Shown here: positions 45,681-53,892 of the stretch, piece by piece
Position numbering within the stretch: position 1 is the first letter of the stretch
Layout of the letters: each line of letters opens with the position of its first letter
DNA from: Paenibacillus sp. FSL H8-0048
Lineage (GTDB): Bacteria; Bacillota; Bacilli; Paenibacillales; Paenibacillaceae
Direction of reading: 5' to 3'
DNA: 64,000 nucleotides
Assembly: GCF_038002825.1 (NCBI RefSeq)
Contig: NZ_JBBODF010000001.1
Span: forward strand, 2,914,001 to 2,978,000
Made by a program: the position numbers and the translations under genes
The notes under the pieces: generated by a model
Seen by the model: the letters and a program-made list of their open reading frames with translations, nothing else
Databases searched by the model: none
What the model was told of the DNA's origin: nothing

Positions 45681-46247
45681 ATGAATCACTCAACAGGACT
45701 TGTAATCCGTGAAGCCGCAGCTGCCGACCGTGAAGCCATTGCCGGGGTCTTGCTGGAAGCTTACAGCGAATATGCAGCCGTGCTGCCCGAACCGTTCTGG
45801 GAGGAGTACCGGGACTCCATTCTCGGCTCGGTTCATGGCGATGGACCGGTCTCCCGGATTGTAGCGGAGCTGGATGGACAGATCGTGGGAAGCGTACTGC
45901 TGTTCACCTCCTCTGAGGCTGCTTACGGAAGGGCCGAGCTGGGCATCCATACGCCGATCATTCGTCTGCTGGCCGTAGCTCCGGAGGTCCGGGGGCACGG
46001 GGTGGCCAGACTTCTGATCCGCGAAGCGGCAGGAAGAGCCCTTGCACTGGGGGCAGCCAGTCTGAATCTTCATACTTCGGATATGATGGCCTCTGCGATC
46101 AGGCTATATGAGGGACTCGGCTTCAAGCGGGCTTATGAGACGGATCTGAAGAACGGGGATACTCTGGTCAAGGGCTACCGTCTGGAGCTGCCAGTCTCCG
46201 CCGGTCCACAGGCAGAACCGACCTCAACGGCCAGCATAACCGGTTAA
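45681..46247 (+). CDS. GNAT-family N-acetyltransferase
   Basis: 188 residues. The acetyl-CoA site is IIRLLAVAPEVRGHGVARLL near 92 (R-G-H-G-V-A pyrophosphate loop), followed by SLNLHTSDMMASAIRLYEGL with a typical late strand and Tyr. Substrate unknown. The first half of the Bacillus ytm operon encodes an acetyltransferase (YtmI) too, so this divergent neighbour could belong to the sulfur pathway, but sequence alone does not show it. AGGAGGC precedes the ATG, and a terminator overlaps the 3' end. Confidence 0.85.
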   Translation: MNHSTGLVIREAAAADREAIAGVLLEAYSEYAAVLPEPFWEEYRDSILGSVHGDGPVSRIVAELDGQIVGSVLLFTSSEAAYGRAELGIHTPIIRLLAVAPEVRGHGVARLLIREAAGRALALGAASLNLHTSDMMASAIRLYEGLGFKRAYETDLKNGDTLVKGYRLELPVSAGPQAEPTSTASITG

Positions 46248-46258
46248 GCTGGCCTTTT
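46229..46258 (+). terminator. Terminator of the GNAT gene
   Basis: Stem GGCCAGC / GCTGGCC around the stop codon, followed by TTTT. A degenerate echo of the stem (GGCTAGC...GCCGTCC) appears about 80 bases later, suggesting an old duplication. Confidence 0.65.
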
Positions 46259-46340
46259 ATACGGCTGCCCGCAGGTATTGTGGCGGAACCAACTGCTAAG
46301 GCTAGCACAACCGGCTAAGCCGTCCTCTTCTTAAGGAGAA

Positions 46341-46378
46341 CCTATTCAGCGGAGCGCTCTAGGGCTCCGCTGAATAGG
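46341..46378. terminator. Perfect 15-base-pair hairpin
   Basis: CCTATTCAGCGGAGC / GCTCCGCTGAATAGG with an 8-base loop. It lies directly against the 12-base tandem repeat. It has no T run, so it may be a transcription roadblock or processing structure rather than a terminator. Confidence 0.45.
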
Positions 46379-46448
46379 CTTGGTTTGGGGCTTGGTTTGG
46401 GGCTTGGTTTGGGGCTTGGTTTGGGGCTTGGTTTGGGGCTTCGCTTGG
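46377..46448. repeat. 12-base minisatellite
   Basis: GGCTTGGTTTGG repeated five times perfectly plus one degenerate unit (GGCTTCGCTTGG). Such perfect tandem copies change number easily. Confidence 0.95.
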
Positions 46449-46755
46449 GATACCGCTTTGGCCCGGTAAATTTCTAAAATCCTGCACAAAAGACAACAAT
46501 CTGCTCAGCATTTGGACTAAAATTCTAAATTGCTGTATAAAAGTCAGCATTCTTCCTCCTCTGGGCGGCTTAAAGGGACAGTTCTTGTATTTATTGCAAC
46601 ATTCCCCTTGAACGCCCAAATATTCAGGAATCAAAGCTGCAATACTTACAACATTCCTGACCTTGCTGTGCAATCCGCCCACAGTAGGGAGGCAGACACG
46701 GTTCAATGCGAATACCATTACTGAGCGGCGGCTCTGTGTTACCCTATGTTTGCCG

Positions 46756-48339
46756 TTATAGAATCCCTTTCGCTTTCGCGGCCTTCAGCCATTGCGGCAA
46801 TTCATTCAACAGCTGATCATATAGCTCCTCGTCGGATACGTCTTCAATGCGGTCCAGATGCATGAAGCTGGCGTTATCCACCAGTCTGCCGCTCATCGTG
46901 TCAAGCTGCTTCAGCACCTCGAAGTCAGAGTCGCCGATGCCGACAAATTGCCAGAATATTGGAAGAGAAGAGGCCGCCATGATAACTTTGCGGGTCAGTC
47001 TCACTACGCCGCCGTCATTGATGAAGATAATGAACACAGGCGTCGTGTCCGGCTCCTCCTTCGTGTATTTCTGGATAACATCCTGCATCACCGGCGGTTC
47101 ATTATTGCGCCCGAACTTATGAATCGCGTCATTATTCGTAATATGGGTGAAGACATAACTGCCAAGCTCCTGCTCAGTAACCGGCGGAAGTCTACTGAAT
47201 TCCGTATCATAGACCCACACATCCAGTGAGCCGTTATCGTCGAACTTGCTGGCAACGGCGAGAATGCGTTCCACCACCTCCTGCACCACGCCTCTGGCAT
47301 AAAGACTGCGCATGGAGCCGGTGATGTCCAGCACGATGCCCACTCTTGCGATGACACCGGTAAGCTGTTTTTTGACCAGGGTGAGCTCCACGATCTTTTT
47401 GCGCAGATTAATCGAAGACAACACATTCACCGGAGGCTCCGCCTCCGGCTGCAGGATTACCTCCGGGGTCTGCTTCACCCCCTCAGGTGTCCACTCCACC
47501 ATCTCGGCTGTCCGCTCTATCCCCTCAGGCGTCCGCTCCACCATCTCGGCTGTCCGCTCTATCCCCTCAGGTGTCCACTCCACCATCTCGGCTGTCCGCT
47601 CTATCCCCTCAGGTGTCCACTCCACCATCTCGGCTGTCCGCTCTATCCCCTCAGGCATCCGCTCCACTAACCGAGCTGTCCGCTCCACTACCTCAGCTGC
47701 CTGCCCCATTCCCTCAGATGTTTGCTCCACTACCTCAGTTTCCCGCTCTACCACCTCAGCCGCCGCTGCGGCTTCGTTCCCGGATTCCTGTTCCACCTCA
47801 AGCCCGTAGCTTCGGCACAGGGCTGCAAGGCCCCCGTTATACCCGCTGCCGATGGCGCTGAACTTCCACTCTCCCTGATGGCGGTACAGCTCCCCGGCTA
47901 CGACGGCAGTCTCCTCCGACAGGTCTGCTCCGTACTCGAAGCGGTGCAGTTCTTCCCCGTTTCTGCGGTCAGTCAGTGTCAGCTGCAAGCCGGACAGCTC
48001 CTTCATCCGCTGGTTGCGCTGCTCCCCCTCATAGATCGTCAGGGTCAGCGCAATGCGGGCATAATGCAGAGGTATTTTCGCTAACGAAATGGACAGGCTC
48101 GCCCCGTTCTCCCCCTCCGCAGCATGAGCTATGGCCCCATCCCTGGAGACCGGATTGCCATAGAAAATAAAGTCCTCATCCCGTTCACACCGGTTCTGAT
48201 CCGACAACAGAAAGGCTGCCGCATCGACGCCTATTCCGCTATGGCGTGTATTCCAGCCGAGCTGGACCGTTATGTCGCTTACATCTCTTCCTTTGGTGAG
48301 TTCGGCCTTTTGACCTTTTGACAGCTGCAAATCCTTCAT
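46756..48339 (-). CDS. TerD-domain / von Willebrand A fusion with 14-residue repeats
   Basis: 527 residues. Residues 1-185 are a TerD (tellurium-resistance, calcium-binding) domain: LSKGQKAELTKG, WNTRHSGIGVDAAAFLL and GYNGGLAALCRSYGLE. Residues 200-310 are a Glu-rich linker with a 14-residue repeat (EWTPEGIERTAEMV; four near-perfect and several degenerate copies). Residues 325-527 are a vWA domain with MIDAS-like DITGSM in place of DxSxS. TerD and vWA proteins act together in Ter stress systems; here they are one chain. The ribosome site GAGGAG directly abuts the ATG, so the true start may be the TTG nine bases later. It is divergent from another TerD fusion. Confidence 0.88.
   Translation of the reverse strand: MKDLQLSKGQKAELTKGRDVSDITVQLGWNTRHSGIGVDAAAFLLSDQNRCERDEDFIFYGNPVSRDGAIAHAAEGENGASLSISLAKIPLHYARIALTLTIYEGEQRNQRMKELSGLQLTLTDRRNGEELHRFEYGADLSEETAVVAGELYRHQGEWKFSAIGSGYNGGLAALCRSYGLEVEQESGNEAAAAAEVVERETEVVEQTSEGMGQAAEVVERTARLVERMPEGIERTAEMVEWTPEGIERTAEMVEWTPEGIERTAEMVERTPEGIERTAEMVEWTPEGVKQTPEVILQPEAEPPVNVLSSINLRKKIVELTLVKKQLTGVIARVGIVLDITGSMRSLYARGVVQEVVERILAVASKFDDNGSLDVWVYDTEFSRLPPVTEQELGSYVFTHITNNDAIHKFGRNNEPPVMQDVIQKYTKEEPDTTPVFIIFINDGGVVRLTRKVIMAASSLPIFWQFVGIGDSDFEVLKQLDTMSGRLVDNASFMHLDRIEDVSDEELYDQLLNELPQWLKAAKAKGIL
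47470..47740. repeat. 42-base coding tandem repeat
   Basis: In-frame repeats encoding the 14-residue units of the TerD-vWA linker; central copies are nearly identical at the DNA level, implying recent expansion. Length is a multiple of three, so copy changes keep the frame. Confidence 0.9.
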
Positions 48340-48482
48340 CTCCTCTTCATAGCAGTCTATTCCAGAAGTTCATAGATAAGGTATACCCCATTGTGGCAGC
48401 CTTGCACAACCTGAACAGATTGTATTTCCGCCTTTGCTCCTATAATATGGAGGTATTAGATGATAGATAGGGGCTTTACCTG

Positions 48483-49850
48483 ATGAATTTCACTGCGATA
48501 GATTTTGAGACTGCCAATTCCGGCCGCTCCAGCGCCTGTGCCCTGGGGCTTGTTCAGGTCCGCGATGGTATCGTTACAGCAGAACATAACTGGCTGATAG
48601 ACCCGCAGCAACCGTTCGACGGGATGAATATTGCCATTCATGGCATTACACCTTCGATGGTCAGAGGCCAGCCTACCTTCGAGGAGCTGTGGCCTACGGT
48701 AGAGCCGCTGCTGCAAGGGGAGATTGTGATCGCGCATAATGCCGCCTTCGATATGAGTGTGCTGCGCTACTGCCTGGACGACTACTCTCTCTGCTATCCC
48801 GGCTTTCAATATTTATGTACCTACCTGCTCGGCAAAAAAATGCTCCAGGACCTCCCCTCCCATAAGCTGAATGTCATCTCGGCACATTTCGGCATCCGGC
48901 TGAAGCACCATGATGCTCTGGAGGATGCCAGAGCTTCTGCACTGATTCTCCTGAAATTGATGGAGCAGTGGCAGCAGTTCGATCCGCTGCTGTTAGCCGG
49001 CAGCCAGGGCTATAAGGCCGGGACGATGTATGACGGCGGGTATACGCCGTTCAAAGCAGCGCCCAAGAAGGCCGCGAAAAAGCCGGCGGCCGGGAAGAAG
49101 GCAGCCGCTAAGACCGCGGTTGCTGCAAGCCCGGGCTTGCAGGTTAGCGGAACGGTAGCCGGGCAGGCACAAGGTGAAGCGCCAGCAGCTTCACTTGACC
49201 AGCTTCCGGCCGCAGCACCGCCAGCCGCCGGTGCTGCGGCTGTCCCTACACTGGTTCGGGGGCAGCGCGTCGATATCGGCGGCAAGCTCAGCGCTTCCAG
49301 ACTCCTTGCGGCTGTGGAGTGGGATGCATCGGCTTTGCACACGGAAGTGAGCCAGCCGGAGACTGCTGCCTTTCTGCTCCGGGAGAGCGGACGCTGCGAG
49401 CAGGAGCGGGAGCTTATTTTTTATGGGAATATGGAAGACCCCAGCGGCTCCGTCTTCTCCTCGAAGCCTGCTGCGCACATGGGGCATCTGTACCTCCAGT
49501 TAAGCAGTCTGCCTGCAGCCATTACACGGATTGCGCTGGCCTTCACCGTTCCGGAGTTCAGCGGTAACAGGCATCCGGGCCCGATCTGGAACGCTTCCGT
49601 ATCACTGATTGATTCCCGGACGGGAGTCAGGCTGGCGGTGTTCCCCTTCAGCCGGAATGTTATGCCAGGCATGTCCGTTGTTATCGGCGAGTTCTACCGT
49701 TATAAAGACAAATGGAGATTTGCTGCTATCGGAGAGTCGCTGCCGGGCGGCCTTCCAGCCCTATGCAGCCATTACGGCCTGGAGACGGACAGCGCCGGGA
49801 AGGCACAGCCGGAGTCCGCCGCCGCAGCGGAGGCTGAAGGTCCTAAATAA
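48483..49850 (+). CDS. DEDD exonuclease / TerD fusion
   Basis: 455 residues. Residues 1-165 are a DnaQ-type 3'-5' exonuclease: ExoI AIDFETAN (Asp7, Glu9), ExoII IAHNAAFDMSVLR near 85, ExoIII HHDALEDARAS near 142, so all catalytic acidic residues are present. An Ala/Lys/Pro-rich linker (about 190-255, with KKAAKKPAAGKKAAAK) leads to a TerD-like domain (LVRGQRVDIGGK, REL-IFYGNMED, GGLPALCSHYGLE near 430). It is divergent from the TerD-vWA gene with 143 bases between, so both may be controlled together. It may degrade or repair nucleic acid under stress; no such role is shown. Confidence 0.88.
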   Translation: MNFTAIDFETANSGRSSACALGLVQVRDGIVTAEHNWLIDPQQPFDGMNIAIHGITPSMVRGQPTFEELWPTVEPLLQGEIVIAHNAAFDMSVLRYCLDDYSLCYPGFQYLCTYLLGKKMLQDLPSHKLNVISAHFGIRLKHHDALEDARASALILLKLMEQWQQFDPLLLAGSQGYKAGTMYDGGYTPFKAAPKKAAKKPAAGKKAAAKTAVAASPGLQVSGTVAGQAQGEAPAASLDQLPAAAPPAAGAAAVPTLVRGQRVDIGGKLSASRLLAAVEWDASALHTEVSQPETAAFLLRESGRCEQERELIFYGNMEDPSGSVFSSKPAAHMGHLYLQLSSLPAAITRIALAFTVPEFSGNRHPGPIWNASVSLIDSRTGVRLAVFPFSRNVMPGMSVVIGEFYRYKDKWRFAAIGESLPGGLPALCSHYGLETDSAGKAQPESAAAAEAEGPK

Positions 49851-49899
49851 AGCAATCCCCCCAAACCGCAAATACGGGATGGGGGGATTGCTCTATTTT
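49851..49899. terminator. Bidirectional terminator
   Basis: AGCAATCCCCCC / GGGGGGATTGCT, 12-base-pair stem with an 18-base loop, followed by CTATTTT. It lies between the exonuclease-TerD gene and convergent yhaM. Confidence 0.9.
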
Positions 49900-49923
49900 C
49901 AAACGATATAAAATTCTAAATCG

Positions 49924-50880
49924 TTATAACTTCAGCCGGTACACAGCCTTATTCTCCAGACCTCTTATGAACGGCGTCCATTCCTCCGTCTCCGGCGTCG
50001 TATCAAGGGCGTCCTCCACCATTTGCAGCTTGGCATCCATCGCATCGATATGATGCAGGGCAACGGCTTCAGCCGTCTGCGGCTGGACCGGGCTTCCCCA
50101 CTCTCCCAGATTATGATGAGATAAGACCAGATGCTGAAGCGCCAGGATTTTCTCGGATTCCAGATCAATGCCGGTGCGGATTGCCGCTTCTGTAATCCAG
50201 CTGGAGGCCATGGAAATATGCCCGATCAGCTTGCCCTTCACACTGTAGTCCGACACAATGCCATACTGCGAGATCATCTCTTCCGGCTTGGCGATATCAT
50301 GAAGAATGATCCCTGCTCTCATCAGATCAGGATTCAGGAACGGACGCTGCTTGCACAGGAAGTCCCCAATCTCCAGCATGCGGACCATGTGATAAGCAAG
50401 CCCTGCAAAATACGCATGATGGTGGGTCTTGGCAGCCGGATAATGCATCAGCTTCTCCTCCACCTTACCGACACAGAAGTTCACAATCGCTGCAATCTCC
50501 GGATCAGCAATACTAGCCATCTCATTCTTGATCGTATGGACCAGGTCCACAGGACGCACCGGGGCCGAGCGGATGAAGTCGGTCAGCGATACCCCGTCGG
50601 ATTCATTAACCAGTCTGAGTTTAGTGATTTTGACCTGAAGCTTCTCGCGGTAGGTATGGGCCAATCCCCGCACCTTCACCAGCGCCATCGGAAAAAATGT
50701 CTCCTTATCCGTCACGCTGACGTCCCAGTATTTCGCCGAAATCTGACCGCTGGCATCACCTAGTACAATATCGAAGTAATCCTTGGGAGGAGTCCCGTTT
50801 GTCTGTTTCAGCACCAGTTCTCTAAGCAGATAGAAGCCGGTGAATTCATCCTGCGGGGCTAGCTGTTTGATTAATGTCAT
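49924..50880 (-). CDS. yhaM: 3'-5' exoribonuclease YhaM
   Basis: 318 residues with an N-terminal OB fold (FTGFYLLRELVLKQTNGTP near 13, DIVLGDASGQISAKYWDV near 37) and a C-terminal HD domain (THHHAYFAGLAYHM near 160, ILHDIAKPEE near 192, SHHNLGEWGSP near 253). Length and domain order match YhaM, a metal-dependent 3'-5' RNase/DNase of Firmicutes. TATGGGAGGCTTCACA-type spacing precedes the ATG (GGAGGCTTCACA). Single gene with its own terminator. Confidence 0.93.
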   Translation of the reverse strand: MTLIKQLAPQDEFTGFYLLRELVLKQTNGTPPKDYFDIVLGDASGQISAKYWDVSVTDKETFFPMALVKVRGLAHTYREKLQVKITKLRLVNESDGVSLTDFIRSAPVRPVDLVHTIKNEMASIADPEIAAIVNFCVGKVEEKLMHYPAAKTHHHAYFAGLAYHMVRMLEIGDFLCKQRPFLNPDLMRAGIILHDIAKPEEMISQYGIVSDYSVKGKLIGHISMASSWITEAAIRTGIDLESEKILALQHLVLSHHNLGEWGSPVQPQTAEAVALHHIDAMDAKLQMVEDALDTTPETEEWTPFIRGLENKAVYRLKL

Positions 50881-51042
50881 TGTGAAGCCTCCTATGACTT
50901 ACAGGCCTGGGCCTGCTGGGTATAATAGTGTGTATATTAGAGGTTTGACACTCCCTTCCCAAATCCCTTTAAATTACTATACGATTGGCATTTCTATTTA
51001 TGTCCACACCAAGTGGAAACGGCTTTTCCGGCTTTTAAAATT

Positions 51043-51091
51043 CAAAAAAGGGCTGCCCCGGCGGCCATTTGCATGACCCAGGACAACCCTT
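51043..51091 (-). terminator. Terminator of the triple FMN_bind gene
   Basis: On the minus strand AAGGGTTGTCCTGG pairs with CCGGGGCAGCCCTT using some G-T pairs, followed by TTTTTT. It lies 15 bases after the stop. Confidence 0.7.
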
Positions 51092-51106
51092 AGTGAATGG
51101 ATTCTG

Positions 51107-53410
51107 TTATTTCCCGGCAGATTCGAGCGCTTCTTTGATCGCTTCTACAGCCTTGGCGGAGATGGCTTTCTGGGCATCATTCGCACCGAAGGCTGCTGCA
51201 CGGTATCCGTACTTATGCAGGCCTTTGCCGTTCGAGGTATTCTCGATCTCGTATTTCACAAGCAGCTCGTCATCCGTCAGGTTATATCTTACTTTTCCCT
51301 TATCATCCAGGTAGTACACAGCCATAGTTACAGGCACATTATACTTAGTAGTAACCATGACATTTACAGTTTTATCCACACTTGCACCGATGAAAATCCC
51401 ATCGAAATACGCAGCCTTATCCGTTTCCGTAACTTCTGCTTTACCATAAGCTCTGTCAACGGCAGCCTTCAGCGCATTGCTGCTACTGGTAGCGCCTGAT
51501 ACCGCATCTACATCTTGAGCACCTTCTCTTGTGCCTGCGGCCAGGAAGCTGGCGGTCAGCACCGGAATGGCTTTTTGCACTTCAGCATAAGCGGCTTTAC
51601 CCAGATCCACCATGTTCATGCCTACACGGGAAAGGGCCACATTTACGATCTTGCCGTTACGCAGTGTAACATCTGCTTTGTTCGTGCCTTTGTCATAAGC
51701 ATCACCATAAGCGGTGAAGGTGCCGTCTTTATAAGTACCTTGTACTTTGGACGCATTGGTCAAAGCATCCGTCAGCGCTGCCTTCGCTGCAGCCGACAGG
51801 GCTTCCTGTCCGGCGATATCTGGAGCCTGCACACCGCCTGCGAGCAGTCCGGCGGTCAGCTTGTCAACCAGTGATTTCTGTTCTTCCGTACGTTTGTCAT
51901 CTGCAATCAGCTTGCCGTCTGCGCCGAACAGGCTTAGCTTGATGCCCGTTACCTGATCCGCGTCGATATCAACCAGCAGCATAACCTTGGACTGATTATC
52001 CACACCGGCAAATTTACCGTCGAAGGTTTGACCTTCACCCGGAGTCTTCAAGGCTTTCTCAAAAGCGCGCTCTACGGCCTGATTCCAGCCATGGCTGCTC
52101 TCCGTAGCACCGGAGATTCCATCTACCTTCTCATTATAGTTAGCGATATAAGATCCATTAGCCAGCAGTTTGGCGGTCATCGGAGCATTCGCCTTCACAA
52201 CCTCCGCATAAGCGGTTGCGCCTCTGTCGATCAGGTTGCTGCCAAGTCTGAACAGCTTCACATCTACCAGCTTACCGTTACGGATCACAACATCTGCTCT
52301 CTCCACGCCTACACTTCTTGCTGTACCGTAGGAAGAGTAGAATCCGTCAACATAAGCAGCCTTGTTGTTGATGGTAGCATTCTGTTCGGCATCCCAGAAG
52401 GCATTCACTGCGGCTTTGGTCTCTGCCTCAAAACCGGCTACCGGCTGTGCGCCAGCACCTTTGGCAAGCAGTGCAGGAGTAATCGCTGCAATCGCTGCTG
52501 TCTGTTCAGCCGTATACGTCTTCTCATCCACGAAGTCTCCGGTAGCGCTAAGCGGATACAATTTAACCGCAGTCAGCTTGTTTGCTTCATAGGTAGCGAA
52601 CACTGCATATTTGGCCTCAGGGTCTACACCCATGTGGACTCCATTGAAATAAGCAGCGTCAGCCGCTTGATGCGCAAGCGATCGCTCAAAAGCTCTGTCT
52701 ACGGACAGCTTCCAGCCGTTGCTCGTGCGGGTTGCGCCGGATACAGCGTCAACCTTAGCTGCGCCGTCTCTGGTTTTGCCCATCAGTCTGTCTTTCATCA
52801 GACCGTAGGCTGCCCACACGCCGCTGTAATTCTCACGGGCATTGCGGTCAATGATCTTCGGGCTGGTTCTGAGCAGCTCGATATCGGCGATTTTGCCGTC
52901 TTTAATCGTTACCTTCGCACCCTCTGTACCTTTGGAATACGCATCTCCATAGGCAACATATACTCCGTCCTGATATACAGCCTTGTGCACAGTAACTGGC
53001 GCTGCTGTTGCTACAGGCTTTACAGTTGCCGCTGGCTTCTCAGAGGCTTTGGCGGATGCTGCGGGTGCAGCAGTTGCTTTAGCTGTTGCTGCGGGTGCAG
53101 CTGTCGCTTTTGGAGTAGCTGCCGGTTTGGCTGTCGCCTTCGGAGTGGCTGCCGGTTTGGCTGTCGCCTTCGGGGTTGCCGCCGGTTTGGCCGTCGCCTT
53201 CGGAGTTGGTGCCGGTTTGGCTGTTGCCTTCGGAGTTGCCGCCGGTTTGGCTGTTGCCTTCGGAGCTGGTTTAGCAGTCGCTGCCGGCGCTTCTTCCGAG
53301 GCTGCTGAAACCGCATCCACCTTCAGGTTCAAGGCAGGTAGATTAATCGTGTAGGCTAATGGCGCAAGCAGCAAGGCTGCGCTTACAGTCAAAGAAATTA
53401 ATTTTTTCAA
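51107..53410 (-). CDS. Secreted triple FMN_bind protein, probable surface electron carrier
   Basis: 767 residues. A signal peptide (MKKLISLTVSAALLLAPLAY) is followed by an Ala/Thr/Pro/Lys linker of ten-residue repeats (TAKPAATPKA, residues 42-130), probably spanning the wall. Three FMN_bind domains carry complete flavinylation motifs: D221-AVSGA-T227, D430-GISGA-T436 and D635-AVSGA-T641. Between them lie related half-domains without the motif. Each Thr should carry covalent FMN added by an ApbE acting outside the cytoplasm; the apbE of this window has no export signal. Multi-flavin proteins of this type pass electrons along the cell surface. The start is TTG after AAAGGAG. Two Rex-like boxes lie upstream, one over the -35. 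Confidence 0.92.
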   Translation of the reverse strand: MKKLISLTVSAALLLAPLAYTINLPALNLKVDAVSAASEEAPAATAKPAPKATAKPAATPKATAKPAPTPKATAKPAATPKATAKPAATPKATAKPAATPKATAAPAATAKATAAPAASAKASEKPAATVKPVATAAPVTVHKAVYQDGVYVAYGDAYSKGTEGAKVTIKDGKIADIELLRTSPKIIDRNARENYSGVWAAYGLMKDRLMGKTRDGAAKVDAVSGATRTSNGWKLSVDRAFERSLAHQAADAAYFNGVHMGVDPEAKYAVFATYEANKLTAVKLYPLSATGDFVDEKTYTAEQTAAIAAITPALLAKGAGAQPVAGFEAETKAAVNAFWDAEQNATINNKAAYVDGFYSSYGTARSVGVERADVVIRNGKLVDVKLFRLGSNLIDRGATAYAEVVKANAPMTAKLLANGSYIANYNEKVDGISGATESSHGWNQAVERAFEKALKTPGEGQTFDGKFAGVDNQSKVMLLVDIDADQVTGIKLSLFGADGKLIADDKRTEEQKSLVDKLTAGLLAGGVQAPDIAGQEALSAAAKAALTDALTNASKVQGTYKDGTFTAYGDAYDKGTNKADVTLRNGKIVNVALSRVGMNMVDLGKAAYAEVQKAIPVLTASFLAAGTREGAQDVDAVSGATSSSNALKAAVDRAYGKAEVTETDKAAYFDGIFIGASVDKTVNVMVTTKYNVPVTMAVYYLDDKGKVRYNLTDDELLVKYEIENTSNGKGLHKYGYRAAAFGANDAQKAISAKAVEAIKEALESAGK

Positions 53411-53593
53411 ATGCGTATTCTCCTTTATTATCCCCAGTAGTATGTAGCGTTTTCAAACTGTGTTGGTCCATTCATTCCTTCTGATTACGAAGAGCAGCCA
53501 ACTCTTCCTGAACGTCACCCACTCCTTCCTTCATTCCTGCTCGGCCCAGCCCGTGTAAGAAAAGATTCATCTATATATACAATCTTTCAAAAG

Positions 53594-53607
53594 GTGAAAC
53601 AATTCAC
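53594..53607. promoter_or_regulatory. Rex-like operator 1, overlapping the -35 of the FMN_bind gene
   Basis: GTGAAACAATTCAC fits GTGAA-N4-TTCAC. The -35 hexamer read on the minus strand (TTGTTT, 53602-53597) lies within it, so binding would block RNA polymerase. It also fits the CRP/Fnr pattern GTGA-N6-TCAC. Confidence 0.5.
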
Positions 53608-53615
53608 ATAATAGA

Positions 53616-53629
53616 GTGAATTAATTCAC
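53616..53629. promoter_or_regulatory. Rex-like operator 2
   Basis: GTGAATTAATTCAC, a perfect palindrome fitting GTGAA-N4-TTCAC, centred 22 bases (two helical turns) from operator 1, so two dimers could bind on one DNA face. Confidence 0.5.
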
Positions 53630-53892
53630 ATAAGTGGACTTCAAGCTGCTGGTGAATATTTCTGGCTTGATGGTAACAAAATTGAAACTCTTTTCTCTGT
53701 GTAGAAAATCACATACCCTATAAGAAACATCACTTTTTTGCAATAACATAAAATACTTATTCCATCTACCTCTCATAATCTGCCATATCCTCCTTCATAT
53801 GATAACCATGCGATATATTATATTGTGCGGCTGCGCTTAAATATGATATTTTTATACGATGTCATGTTCATGGAAAGGAGTAACAGCTGCTC

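Larger units (their letters stand above)
46259..46755. other. Repeat-rich spacer
   Basis: About 500 bases without a convincing gene. Contents: a degenerate repeat of the preceding terminator, a perfect 15-base-pair hairpin (46341-46378), a 12-base tandem repeat (46377-46448) and two related units TTCTAAA...GCACAAAAGACAACAA / GTATAAAAGTCAGCAT (46472-46550). A minus-strand frame of 119 codons crosses it but looks fortuitous. Confidence 0.6.
53411..53892. other. Intergenic region between the FMN_bind and hemH genes
   Basis: 482 bases, no gene. It holds the minus-strand promoter -35 TTGTTT (53602-53597), 17-base spacer, -10 TATATA (53579-53574), two Rex-like dyads and the hemH promoter region, for which nothing firm was seen. 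The leader of the FMN_bind mRNA would be about 155 bases long. Confidence 0.55.

Noticed and set aside
46359-46718. 119-codon minus-strand frame with PNQA repeats
   Set aside because: The repeats just translate the 12-base minisatellite; there is no clear ribosome site and the frame crosses the hairpin and spacer repeats.
52028-53308. Long plus-strand open frame of 426 codons opposite the triple FMN_bind gene
   Set aside because: It is antisense to a well-supported gene with repeats and motifs, is low in complexity (Cys/Arg/Gly runs mirroring the Ala/Lys/Pro repeat) and has no ribosome site.
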